Below, one piece after another: positions 1-8,137 of a stretch of DNA of 64,000 bases. Source of the stretch: Thiopseudomonas acetoxidans. Lineage in GTDB: Bacteria > Pseudomonadota > Gammaproteobacteria > Pseudomonadales > Pseudomonadaceae. Made by a program: the position numbers and the translations under genes. Under the pieces are notes generated by a model that did no database searches, was not told the origin of the DNA, and saw only the letters and a program-made list of their open reading frames with translations. Numbering within the stretch: position 1 is the first letter of the stretch; the number at the start of each line of letters is the position of its first letter. The stretch spans positions 62,001 to 126,000 of the forward strand of contig NZ_JAUCDY010000004.1 in assembly GCF_030362935.1 (NCBI RefSeq), written 5' to 3'.

Positions 1-1038
1 TTTTAAAGCGCCTTCGAGATCACGCACGTTAGAGCGGATGCGTTGTGCAATAAAAAAAGCGCAATCTTTAGCTAGTACTACCCTACTTTGCTCAGCTTTT
101 TTCATCAAAATGGCCACACGGGTTTCTAAGTCTGGTGGCTCAACGGCTGTGGTTAAACCCCAACCAAAGCGTGAAGTTAAACGCTCCTCAATACCGTCAA
201 TTTCCTTGGGGTAACGGTCGCTGGTTAAAATGATTTGTTGATTGCCTTCTAACAAGGCATTAAAAGTATGGAAAAACTCTTCTTGTGAGCGATCTTTGCC
301 CGCAAAAAATTGAATATCGTCAATCAGTAGCGCGTCAACTGAGCGGTAATAGGTTTTAAACTCGTTAATCGCCTTCATTTGAATGGCTTTGACCATGTCC
401 TGCACAAAGCGCTCAGAGTGGAGATAGACGATCTTGGCTTTTGGGTTTTTTTGCAGTAAATGATTACCAACCGCGTGCATTAAATGGGTTTTACCTAGCC
501 CTACACCACCATAAAGAAATAATGGGTTGTAACCGTGCTTGGGGTTGTCAGCTACCTGCCAAGCCGCAGCGTGAGCAAGTTGATTTGATTTACCTTCAAC
601 AAAGCTGGCAAATGTAAAGGAGCGGTTTAGACCGCTAACATACTGTGCCGGTTTAGCGCTGGCTGCAGCAACAGCCGCTTTATCTGTATGAGTAGGTGCA
701 TCGTTTGCGGGTGTTGCATTAGCGGGCTGAGGGGTTGGCGCTGGGCTGGCTGCTGAGGTTACAGTGGTAGTAGCAGTAGGCCGTACTGTCTGACCTTTGC
801 TACCAATTTGGAGCACTACCTCAGGTGTTTCTCCGCTGTTGCGTTCAGTCATCAGCTCTAAAATGCGGGTGAAATACTTTTCGTTAACCCAGTCTAAGAC
901 AAAACGATTGGGCGCATAGACAAAAAGGCACTCATCTACTTCTTCAACTTGCAGGGGGCGAATCCAGGTGTTGAAATGCTGCGCGGGAAGTTCATCACGC
1001 AAAAAATCGACAGACTGCAGCCAAAGATTGACAGACAC
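1..1038 (-). CDS. dnaA: Chromosomal replication initiator DnaA, 5' part (runs off left edge)
   Basis: The first 346 codons are present; the gene continues beyond position 1. The start is GTG at 1038, giving MSVNLWLQSVDFLRDEL, the usual DnaA domain I opening. A Pro/Ala/Thr-rich linker (domain II, about residues 85-125) follows, then the AAA+ ATPase with Walker A GGVGLGKT at residues 177-184. The visible end reads NVRDLEGALK, which in DnaA lies near the end of the AAA+ domain, so only the last part of that domain and the DNA-binding domain IV are missing. DnaA binds DnaA boxes at oriC, melts the origin and loads the helicase. The gene follows ppx on the same strand, not rpmH as in most Pseudomonas. 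No internal stop is seen. Confidence 0.95.
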   Translation of the reverse strand, partial: MSVNLWLQSVDFLRDELPAQHFNTWIRPLQVEEVDECLFVYAPNRFVLDWVNEKYFTRILELMTERNSGETPEVVLQIGSKGQTVRPTATTTVTSAASPAPTPQPANATPANDAPTHTDKAAVAAASAKPAQYVSGLNRSFTFASFVEGKSNQLAHAAAWQVADNPKHGYNPLFLYGGVGLGKTHLMHAVGNHLLQKNPKAKIVYLHSERFVQDMVKAIQMKAINEFKTYYRSVDALLIDDIQFFAGKDRSQEEFFHTFNALLEGNQQIILTSDRYPKEIDGIEERLTSRFGWGLTTAVEPPDLETRVAILMKKAEQSRVVLAKDCAFFIAQRIRSNVRDLEGALK

Positions 1039-1095
1039 AGAGAAACCTCAGTTGATGGGCGAATCGAACCGGTATTGTAGCCATGAAGGCCAAAG

Positions 1096-1104
1096 TTATC
1101 CACA
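1096..1104 (+). promoter_or_regulatory. DnaA box (TTATCCACA)
   Basis: Perfect match to the strong DnaA box TTATCCACA, 58 bases upstream of the dnaA GTG start. It may be an autoregulatory site in the dnaA promoter or part of the origin. A second consensus match lies at 1210-1218. Confidence 0.65.
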
Positions 1105-1209
1105 CGCTAGCAAATTTATTAGTCTTTTATTCGTTGCAGTCAAAGTCTTTATGTGCAATGTGCTCAAAAATTAAGCACTTACAAAATCATTTTATTCCTT
1201 AGTCATATG

Positions 1210-1218
1210 TGTGCATAA
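1210..1218 (-). promoter_or_regulatory. DnaA box (TTATGCACA on minus strand)
   Basis: The plus strand reads TGTGCATAA, whose complement TTATGCACA fits TTATNCACA. It sits in the 211-bp ppx-dnaA spacer (1039-1249) in opposite orientation to the box at 1096. Two consensus boxes in so short an AT-rich spacer are unlikely to be chance, but a full oriC normally has more boxes and an AT-rich unwinding element. Confidence 0.5.
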
Positions 1219-1249
1219 AAGACCAATAAAACAAGTTGCAGGTGCCACT

Positions 1250-2764
1250 CTAGCAGAAGTATTCACCTAGGCTGAGTTTAAAGTTGATGCGCGTTAACCA
1301 CTGCGCTTCTTTGTGAAAGTCTGCTGCGGTTAAGGGGTTTTCTTCCAGCCAGCAGGCAGGAAACAAAATCTCCAATGCATCTTCTGTTGCTTGCAAGCGC
1401 AGCTCGGGAACCTCTTGAGAGCCGCGAATTCGGTACAGCAAGATAGCTAGGCGCAAAATCACACATAGATAGAGCAAAGCATGGCTGTCATTGCCGCACT
1501 GATTAAACAGCTGTAAAGGGATGTTGCGTCTATGGCCGCGAACCAGTAGCGCGATACGTTGCTGCTCTTGACGAGAAAAACCAGCAAGGTCGGAGTGCTC
1601 AACCAAATAAGCGCCGTGTTTGTGGTAATGGTAATGGGCGATATCCAGACCTACTTCATGCACGCGCGCCGCCCAGCTCAGCATCTCTTTATGCCAGTCG
1701 TCCGTTAGTTGCCACGGCTCGGCAAGTTGCTGCAGCACTTCAAGCGCCTTATTTTCAACGCGCAGTGCCTGCTCAACATCGACATGGCTGCGCTGCATCA
1801 GCGCATTAATCGACCGTTCGCGCACATCTTCGTGTTGGTGGCGACCCAGCAGGTCGTATAAAACACCTTCACGCAAAGCGCCGTCGGCTGCTTGCACTTG
1901 GTCGAGGTTTAGTGCATCAAAAATAGCTTCCACTATAGCTAAGCCTGCCGGAAAAATACTGGCGCGTTCGGGCTTAACGCCGGGAAAATCAACTTGGTCA
2001 ATATGCTTAAGCTTTAGCAGCTGCTGCTTGAGATAGGCTATTCCCGGTTGGTTGATTTCTCCTTGACCAAAACCTGCGGCAAAGCAGGCCTGCGCGATAG
2101 ACTTAATAGTGCCGGATGCGCCTACAGCTTCTTTCCAGCCGATACGTTTTAGAGTTTGCTCAATTTCCATAAGCTCCAAACGTGCCGCGGTATAGGCTTG
2201 CGCATAACGCGCAGGAGAAATGATGAGGTCTTTAAAAAAGCGCTGGCTATAACTGACGCAACCCATCTGCAAGCTGCCGCGGTATTGGGATTCAAAATGC
2301 TGGCCAATTATAAGCTCTGTGCTGCCGCCACCAATATCTAGCGCTAACCGCTTATCGTCAATGCTGGCTAGCGTATGGGAAATACCTAGGTAAATTAAAC
2401 GGGCTTCTTCGCGGCCGGAAATTACATCAATGTCATGACCCAAAATCTCTTTAGCGCGATCAATGAAGTGTTGTCGGTTATGAGCAATGCGTAAAGTACT
2501 GGTACCTACAATGCGAACAGCACCTTTGGGCAGATCAGTTATCAGTTGCGCGAAGCGTCTAAGGCATTCTAAACCGCGCTCAATAGCCTCTTCTTCTAGG
2601 TCTAAGGCTTCATTGAGGCCAGCGGCCAGCTGAACTTTTTCGCCAATGCGATCAAGGATTCTAATTTCACGCTCATGAGTCTTAGCCAGCACCATATGAA
2701 AACTATTTGAGCCTAGATCGATGGCTGCAATAAGGGGGAAATTCTTGGTGGCAGTGAGGGGCAT
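1250..2764 (-). CDS. ppx: Exopolyphosphatase
   Basis: About 504 residues, the usual Ppx length (around 505-513). Ppx releases phosphate from the ends of polyphosphate chains and belongs to the Ppx/GppA branch of the ASKHA fold. Phosphate-binding motifs are visible: AAIDLGSNSFHMVLA near the N-terminus and LDIGGGSTELIIG about 130 residues on. The C-terminal half is HD-like and includes VHEVGLDIAHYHYHKH. The frame stays open upstream to 2842, but ATG 2764 gives the standard start MPLTATKNFPLIAAIDLGSN. No ppk is visible; ppk is next to ppx in many Pseudomonas. Here ppx lies between dnaA and a divergent trxA. Confidence 0.93.
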   Translation of the reverse strand: MPLTATKNFPLIAAIDLGSNSFHMVLAKTHEREIRILDRIGEKVQLAAGLNEALDLEEEAIERGLECLRRFAQLITDLPKGAVRIVGTSTLRIAHNRQHFIDRAKEILGHDIDVISGREEARLIYLGISHTLASIDDKRLALDIGGGSTELIIGQHFESQYRGSLQMGCVSYSQRFFKDLIISPARYAQAYTAARLELMEIEQTLKRIGWKEAVGASGTIKSIAQACFAAGFGQGEINQPGIAYLKQQLLKLKHIDQVDFPGVKPERASIFPAGLAIVEAIFDALNLDQVQAADGALREGVLYDLLGRHQHEDVRERSINALMQRSHVDVEQALRVENKALEVLQQLAEPWQLTDDWHKEMLSWAARVHEVGLDIAHYHYHKHGAYLVEHSDLAGFSRQEQQRIALLVRGHRRNIPLQLFNQCGNDSHALLYLCVILRLAILLYRIRGSQEVPELRLQATEDALEILFPACWLEENPLTAADFHKEAQWLTRINFKLSLGEYFC

Positions 2765-3158
2765 AGATGAGTATCCAAAGCAACTAAAGTTAATCCTGCC
2801 ATGAATGGCATGTTTAGCCAATGTTTTAGCGCAATAAAACATGCAAAGTGCACGGGCTTGCCGGGGATAAACCGGTGCTTGATAAGGGTTTAGGGGCTTG
2901 GATTTAACGATTAAAAAGCCAGCCTAAGCTGAGAAAAACGAAACTACGGCTTTAAGCGAACACTCTAAAAGCTAACAAAATCAGTTAGATAGGGGCAGCG
3001 AAGGAAAGGCAGCAAAAGAAAAAGGGGCGAAAAGGCGGAGCGATAGGTTACTAAAATTTGAGCTGCTCAATATATTCAGGACTCCTATAGTTTCATTAGT
3101 CACTAACTCGGGCTATTATAGACAGCGTTTTATGCGTGCCAACAAACGGAGAAGTTCT
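2765..3158. other. ppx-trxA divergent spacer
   Basis: No convincing gene is seen. It must hold the promoters of ppx and trxA. A small palindrome TGCCAT-GA-ATGGCA is at 2797-2810. A short REP-like GC core (CGGGCTTGCCGG) lies near 2853-2864, too short to call a repeat. The stretch at 3000-3050 is purine-rich. A possible -10 element TATTAT lies just before 3120 for trxA. Confidence 0.4.
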
Positions 3159-3485
3159 ATGAGCGAGCACATCAACAACGTTACTGATTCCAGCTTTGAG
3201 CAGGATGTATTACAAGCAGAAGGACCTGTTCTGGTGGATTATTGGGCAGAGTGGTGCGGTCCTTGCAAAATGATTGCTCCAGTGCTAGATGAAATTGCTG
3301 AAGAGTATGCCGGTAAGGTAAAAGTCTGTAAGCTAAACATCGATGAAAATCCAGGTACTCCGCCTAAGTACGGTGTACGCGGCATTCCTACACTGATGGT
3401 GTTTAAAAATGGCAACGTTGAAGCAACTAAAGTAGGTGCAATGTCTAAAAGTCAGCTCGCTGCCTTTTTGGATGCACACCTATAA
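3159..3485 (+). CDS. trxA: Thioredoxin 1
   Basis: A 108-residue classical thioredoxin, the general cytoplasmic disulfide reductase recycled by thioredoxin reductase. The active site WCGPCK has its cysteines at residues 33 and 36. The cis-proline loop reads GVRGIPTLMVFKNG. The frame is open from 3132, but ATG 3159 has a GGAGAAG ribosome site upstream and yields MSEHINNVTD, the family start; the upstream version would add nine basic residues. The trxA-rho order is common in gammaproteobacteria. A perfect inverted repeat follows the stop. Confidence 0.95.
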   Translation: MSEHINNVTDSSFEQDVLQAEGPVLVDYWAEWCGPCKMIAPVLDEIAEEYAGKVKVCKLNIDENPGTPPKYGVRGIPTLMVFKNGNVEATKVGAMSKSQLAAFLDAHL

Positions 3486-3500
3486 TATAGGGTGCTGAAA

Positions 3501-3533
3501 GTATGCGCACAGTCAAATCTTTAGTGCGCATAC
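3501..3533 (+). terminator. Inverted repeat after trxA
   Basis: GTATGCGCAC at 3501-3510 pairs perfectly with GTGCGCATAC at 3524-3533 around a 13-base loop, 15 bases after the trxA stop. No T-run follows, so it is not a textbook intrinsic terminator. It may protect the trxA 3' end or act with Rho in the rho leader. Confidence 0.5.
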
Positions 3534-3719
3534 TGGACTCTGTGTGTATCTGGTGGTAAATTCCCAACTGTTGTAACGCGCAAGTCGTTACAGTCTTGCA
3601 TGCCGTCTTAACACGCTAAGTACGCGGCACATTCATATTTCTCTACTCGCCTCTCATTTTGACACCTAGTCAAACTGACACTGAGTTATTCCCACTACCC
3701 ATCGAACATTTCATCTCAT

Positions 3720-4982
3720 ATGAACTTAACTGAACTAAAACAAAAACCTGTTACCGAGCTTCTTGAAATGGCGGAGCAAATGGGCCTTGAAAATATGGCT
3801 CGCTCACGCAAACAAGATATTATTTTTGCCTTATTAAAACGCCATGCCAAAAGCGGTGAAGAAATTTCTGGCGATGGCGTATTGGAAATATTGCAAGATG
3901 GCTTTGGTTTCCTGCGGTCTGTTGGCGCTTCTTACTTAGCCGGACCCGATGATATTTATGTGTCACCCAGTCAAATACGTCGCTTTAACCTGCGTACTGG
4001 TGACAGCATTGTAGGTAAAATCCGCCCACCCAAAGAAGGCGAGCGGTATTTTGCCCTGTTAAAAGTTGATTCGATTAACTTCGATCGACCAGAAAACGCC
4101 AAGACCAAAATTCTGTTTGAAAACCTGACCCCGCTCTTTCCCGATCAGCGCATGGTTATGGAAGCCGGTAATGGCTCAACTGAGGATTTGATTGGTCGCG
4201 TTATCGACTTGGCAGCACCCATTGGTAAAGGTCAGCGTGGTTTAATTGTTGCACCGCCCAAAGCGGGTAAAACCCTGATGTTGCAAAACATCGCTGCCAA
4301 TATCACCCGTAACAACCCTGAGTGTCATTTAATCGTGCTGCTGATTGACGAGCGCCCGGAAGAAGTGACCGAAATGCAACGTACAGTCCGCGGTGAAGTA
4401 CTTGCCTCAACTTTTGATGAGCCACCTGCCCGTCACGTACAAGTGGCAGAGATGGTGATTGAAAAAGCTAAACGACTGGTTGAGCACAAAAAAGACGTTG
4501 TAATTCTGCTCGATTCTATTACGCGCCTAGCACGTGCCTACAACACAGTAATTCCAAGCTCTGGCAAGGTCTTAACCGGAGGCGTGGATGCGCATGCTTT
4601 GGAAAAGCCTAAGCGTTTCTTTGGTGCGGCTCGTAATATCGAAGAAGGCGGTTCGCTGACTATTATTGCTACAGCTCTGGTCGATACGGGTTCTAAAATG
4701 GACGAAGTTATCTACGAAGAGTTTAAAGGTACCGGTAATATGGAGTTGCAGCTTGATCGCCGTATTGCTGAAAAACGTGTTTTCCCTGCGGTTAATATCA
4801 ACCGTTCAGGTACCCGCCGCGAAGAGTTGCTCACCACTGAAGAGGAGTTACAACGCATGTGGATTTTGCGCAAGCTACTCCACTCTATGGACGAAGTTGC
4901 TGCCATCGAGTTTTTGTTGGATAAGTTGAAAGATACTAAAACCAACGATGAGTTCTTTATGGCGATGAAACGCGGCAAATAA
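3720..4982 (+). CDS. rho: Transcription termination factor Rho
   Basis: 420 residues, matching the compact gammaproteobacterial Rho (about 419). It is the hexameric RNA translocase that ends transcription at untranslated C-rich RNA. The N-terminal Rho_N helices begin MNLTELKQKPVTELLEMAE. The cold-shock-like RNA-binding domain contains DGFGFLRS. The ATPase Walker A region reads VAPPKAGKTLML, and LLIDERPEEVTEM and VILLDSITRLARAYN follow. A 230-base leader separates it from trxA, consistent with the usual autoregulation of rho, though no element in it was resolved. Confidence 0.97.
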   Translation: MNLTELKQKPVTELLEMAEQMGLENMARSRKQDIIFALLKRHAKSGEEISGDGVLEILQDGFGFLRSVGASYLAGPDDIYVSPSQIRRFNLRTGDSIVGKIRPPKEGERYFALLKVDSINFDRPENAKTKILFENLTPLFPDQRMVMEAGNGSTEDLIGRVIDLAAPIGKGQRGLIVAPPKAGKTLMLQNIAANITRNNPECHLIVLLIDERPEEVTEMQRTVRGEVLASTFDEPPARHVQVAEMVIEKAKRLVEHKKDVVILLDSITRLARAYNTVIPSSGKVLTGGVDAHALEKPKRFFGAARNIEEGGSLTIIATALVDTGSKMDEVIYEEFKGTGNMELQLDRRIAEKRVFPAVNINRSGTRREELLTTEEELQRMWILRKLLHSMDEVAAIEFLLDKLKDTKTNDEFFMAMKRGK

Positions 4983-4999
4983 AACCAAGTGGGTTAGCC

Positions 5000-6466
5000 A
5001 TGCAATACGCAGATTTAAGAGAGTTTATTCAGGTTTTGGAGCAGCGAGGCGAGCTTAAGCGCGTACAGCTGCCCGTTTCCCCAGTATTGGAAATGACCGA
5101 AATAAGCGACCGTACGCTACGCAAGGCTGGCCCTGCTTTGTTGTTTGAGCAGCCCACAGGCTTTTCCATGCCTGTACTGACCAATCTTTTTGGTACACCT
5201 GAGCGTGTTGCTTTGGCTATGGGTGCAGAAAACCTATCCGCTTTACGCGAGATAGGTCAGCTACTGGCCAATTTGAAAGAGCCAGAGCCGCCTAAAGGCA
5301 TTAAAGATGCATGGGAAAAATTACCTATGTTTCGTAAGGTTCTGTCGATGATGCCTAAAGTGCGCAAGCACGGGCCCTGTCAGGACGTGGTGATTGAGGG
5401 TGATGATGTTGACCTTAGCACTCTGCCCATTCAAACCTGTTGGCCAGGTGATGTAGCACCCTTGATTACATGGGGGCTAACAATTACCAAAGGCCCTAAT
5501 AAAACCAGACAAAACCTTGGCATTTATCGTCAGCAGGTGCTCGGGCGTAATAAAGTGATTATGCGCTGGCTCAGTCACCGTGGTGGCGCGCTGGATTTTC
5601 GCGATTGGTGTGAAAAATTTCCCGGACAGCCTTATCCAGTTGCCGTGGCGTTGGGTGCTGATCCAGCGACCACTTTGGCGGCGGTTACCCCTATTCCGGA
5701 CACCCTATCTGAATATGCTTTTGCTGGCTTATTGCGCGGCAAAAGAACCGAGCTAGTTAAAGCTATTGGCAGTGGTTTACAGGTACCAGCACGCGCTGAG
5801 ATGATCCTCGAAGGACATATTTATCCGGGTGAAATGGCGGATGAAGGCCCTTATGGTGATCACACCGGCTACTACAATGAAGTAGATAGTTTTCCGGTGT
5901 TTACCGTAGAGCGCATTACCCACCGTAAAGATCCTATTTATCACAGCACCTACACAGGGCGACCACCAGATGAACCGGCGATTTTAGGGGTGGCGCTGAA
6001 CGAGGTTTTTGTACCTATTTTACAGAAACAATATCCTGAAATAGTTGATTTTTATTTGCCGCCTGAAGGCTGCTCTTACCGTATGGCGGTAGTGACGATT
6101 AAGAAGCAATATCCAGGACACGCCAAGCGCGTGATGATGGGGGTGTGGAGCTTCTTGCGTCAATTTATGTATACCAAGTTTGTGATTGTTACGGATGACG
6201 ATATCAATGCACGTGACTGGAATGATGTAATCTGGGCTATTACCACGCGCATGGATCCTGTTCGGGATACGGTGATGATAGATAATACCCCGATTGATTA
6301 TTTGGATTTTGCCTCACCTGTATCAGGCCTTGGCAGTAAAATGGGCTTGGATGCCACCCATAAATGGCCGGGCGAAACTCAACGTGAGTGGGGGCAGGTG
6401 ATTACCCAAGACGCCAAGGTAAAGCAGCGAATTGATGATATTTGGTTTGAGTTAGGCATAGATTAA
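5000..6466 (+). CDS. ubiD: 3-polyprenyl-4-hydroxybenzoate decarboxylase
   Basis: 488 residues, full UbiD length. UbiD uses prenylated FMN (made by UbiX) to decarboxylate 3-polyprenyl-4-hydroxybenzoate in ubiquinone synthesis. The conserved core is visible: GQNLGIYRQQVLG-like substrate region (here RQNLGIYRQQVLGRNKVIM), the metal/prFMN segment EMADEGPYGDHTGYYN, and YTGRPPDEPAILGVALNE. It starts 17 bases after rho stops and may be read through from it. More ubiquinone genes (ubiH, ubiI) lie at 57.7-60.1 kb. Confidence 0.95.
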   Translation: MQYADLREFIQVLEQRGELKRVQLPVSPVLEMTEISDRTLRKAGPALLFEQPTGFSMPVLTNLFGTPERVALAMGAENLSALREIGQLLANLKEPEPPKGIKDAWEKLPMFRKVLSMMPKVRKHGPCQDVVIEGDDVDLSTLPIQTCWPGDVAPLITWGLTITKGPNKTRQNLGIYRQQVLGRNKVIMRWLSHRGGALDFRDWCEKFPGQPYPVAVALGADPATTLAAVTPIPDTLSEYAFAGLLRGKRTELVKAIGSGLQVPARAEMILEGHIYPGEMADEGPYGDHTGYYNEVDSFPVFTVERITHRKDPIYHSTYTGRPPDEPAILGVALNEVFVPILQKQYPEIVDFYLPPEGCSYRMAVVTIKKQYPGHAKRVMMGVWSFLRQFMYTKFVIVTDDDINARDWNDVIWAITTRMDPVRDTVMIDNTPIDYLDFASPVSGLGSKMGLDATHKWPGETQREWGQVITQDAKVKQRIDDIWFELGID

Positions 6467-6552
6467 TCGGTATTTTCGCAGCACCCTTAGTCGATAAAGC
6501 AAGCAACCAAGCGTTGCTGCAACTTTAAACATAAAGCGGAGTAAAACTGGCT

Positions 6553-7269
6553 GTGGATAATAAGCCAATACAAACCATTGCTTGTGCAGTGCAAAGTATT
6601 CAAGACCTAGGGGCTAATGTATATCAGCTTAAGCTGCTGTTACCCCAGAGCGCTAACGTTAACCATGCAGCGGGACAATACTTGATGTTGGCCGCGCAGC
6701 AAGGTGATTTTTATCCTTTCTCCATCGCGTCTGCGCCACAGCAGTTGCCGGAGTTGGAGTTGCATATTTTAGCGCATGATAATGCAGCCGTTGACCTGAT
6801 TGAACAGCTCAAAGAGCAGCCTGAAGCCAGAGTGCAGCTACCCATGGGTGATGTCTGTCTGACTGATCTGGATGAGCGCCCTTTATTATTGATTGCGGCA
6901 GGTACAGGTTTGGCACAAATGCATAGCATGCTTGAACATTGTCGCCAGCAAAACGCACAGATGCCCATCCACCTCTATTGGGGCGCGAAAACAGAAGAGG
7001 ATTTTTATTCTGTACCTGCTGTAGCTCTGTGGAGAAAAATGCCGAATGTGCAGCTACATAAAATAGTGAGCCATGATGCGGACTGGAATGGTCGTAGTGG
7101 TTTGCTCTATGAGGCGGTTTGCCACGACTTGGCGGATTTAAAAAACTTTCGCGTGTTTGTCAGTGGCTCACCCAATATGGTTTATGCAACCCATGATGCG
7201 CTGGTTAAATGCGGCATGCAGGCTGAGCAAATACAGGCCGATGTATTTAGCTATGCGCCGCGTCCGTAG
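6553..7269 (+). CDS. NAD(P)H-flavin reductase (Fre/LuxG-like)
   Basis: 238 residues of the ferredoxin-NADP reductase fold. The FAD-binding barrel carries YPFSIASAP (the RPFS-like flavin motif). The nucleotide domain has LLLIAAGTGLAQMHSML, a WGAKTEEDFY strand and the C-terminal FVSGSPNMVY. No iron-sulfur motif is present, so it resembles stand-alone flavin reductases such as Fre, which supply reduced flavin. Linkage to ubiD is compatible with a role in flavin or prenyl-FMN supply; this is inference. The start is GTG 6553; a GGAG lies 11 bases upstream. Its last 23 bases overlap the convergent methyltransferase gene. Confidence 0.85.
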   Translation: MDNKPIQTIACAVQSIQDLGANVYQLKLLLPQSANVNHAAGQYLMLAAQQGDFYPFSIASAPQQLPELELHILAHDNAAVDLIEQLKEQPEARVQLPMGDVCLTDLDERPLLLIAAGTGLAQMHSMLEHCRQQNAQMPIHLYWGAKTEEDFYSVPAVALWRKMPNVQLHKIVSHDADWNGRSGLLYEAVCHDLADLKNFRVFVSGSPNMVYATHDALVKCGMQAEQIQADVFSYAPRP

Positions 7270-7771
7270 CATATTTTTTCTCTAGGGCGATAAGCTTGCG
7301 CTTGCGTTCAACTCCCCAACGATAGCCTGAGATACCGCCATCGCTACGCAGTACGCGGTGGCACGCAACCGCTAAGGCAACAGGATTTTTAGCGCAGGCA
7401 CCGGCAACGGCACGCATGGCAGTAGGCTGACCGATTTGTTCGGCGATCTGGCTGTAACTGACGGTAGTGCCAATGGGGATTTTTTCGAGCACGTGCCACA
7501 CACGCTTTTGAAAATCAGTGCCATGCAAGCTGAGCTTTAGTTTCAAGGGGTGATCTGGACGGGTTAAAAAATCTTTAACCCGCTGTAGATTTTTTTGCAG
7601 CAGCGCTTTGTCTTCGATGATTTCGTCCTTACTAAAACGAGACTGTAAGTCGGTAATCAAATCGTGCTGATGATCGCCTAACAAGACAGCGCAAACCCCT
7701 TGGTTATCCTGTGCCACCAAAAGCTCTGCAAAAGGATGGCTGTAGGTGGCATAGTAGATTTTCTTACTCAT
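7247..7771 (-). CDS. ogt: Methylated-DNA--[protein]-cysteine S-methyltransferase (Ada-C/Ogt type)
   Basis: 174 residues. It removes alkyl groups from O6-alkylguanine by transfer to its own cysteine. The helix-turn-helix region reads VSYSQIAEQIGQPTAMRAV. The acceptor motif is ACHRVLRSDGGISGYRWG, where the family usually has PCHR, so the proline before the catalytic cysteine is alanine here. The RSDG-GYRWGVERK ending is that of the C-terminal half of Ada. The AdaA half with its Zn site and AraC domain is absent. ATG 7771 has GAGG upstream; the frame is open to 7801. The symbol ogt is used for function, not proven orthology. Confidence 0.88.
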   Translation of the reverse strand: MSKKIYYATYSHPFAELLVAQDNQGVCAVLLGDHQHDLITDLQSRFSKDEIIEDKALLQKNLQRVKDFLTRPDHPLKLKLSLHGTDFQKRVWHVLEKIPIGTTVSYSQIAEQIGQPTAMRAVAGACAKNPVALAVACHRVLRSDGGISGYRWGVERKRKLIALEKKYATDAAHS

Positions 7772-7821
7772 GTTTTTGCCTCTAAGTGAATGAAACAGCA
7801 ATAAAAAAAGCAGGAATACCC

Positions 7822-7971
7822 ATGTTAGAAAAACCCTTACCCCCAGAAGATTATGAGTGCTGTGAGTCAGCCTGCGAACCCTGCGTATGGGATACTTACT
7901 ACGAAGAGTTAAGAGAGTGGCAAAGCCAGCAAGTAGCGGCTAAAAAGCCAGAGCAAGATGACAAAAGCTGA
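7822..7971 (+). CDS. Small oxidoreductase-like domain protein (CCxSxCxxCVWD)
   Basis: 49 residues. The sequence PPEDYECCESACEPCVWDTY fits the oxidoreductase-like N-terminal family (PF09791 as I recall it), short proteins with four conserved cysteines that could bind a metal or an Fe-S centre; function unknown. The start is ATG 7822 with CAGGA upstream; the frame is open from 7786, but that start has no good ribosome site. It diverges from the methyltransferase gene with only about 50 bases between the starts, so their promoters overlap. Confidence 0.75.
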   Translation: MLEKPLPPEDYECCESACEPCVWDTYYEELREWQSQQVAAKKPEQDDKS

Positions 7972-8137
7972 TTAAAAATTAACTCTAAATGATTCGTTTG
8001 AAAATAACCGAAACCTTAAGCAACAAACAGTACTCCTTCGGCTAAATAGAGCATAAAATGCTGGGCAAAATACCACGCGCAGGCAGCCAAATGTCTGCCC
8101 GTGGATGGTTAGTGCATGTATTTTTAGGACTACTATT

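Noticed and set aside
968..1174. Open frame of 68 codons on the plus strand across the dnaA start
   Set aside because: It lies opposite dnaA codons and the dnaA promoter, has no ribosome site and no recognisable domain.
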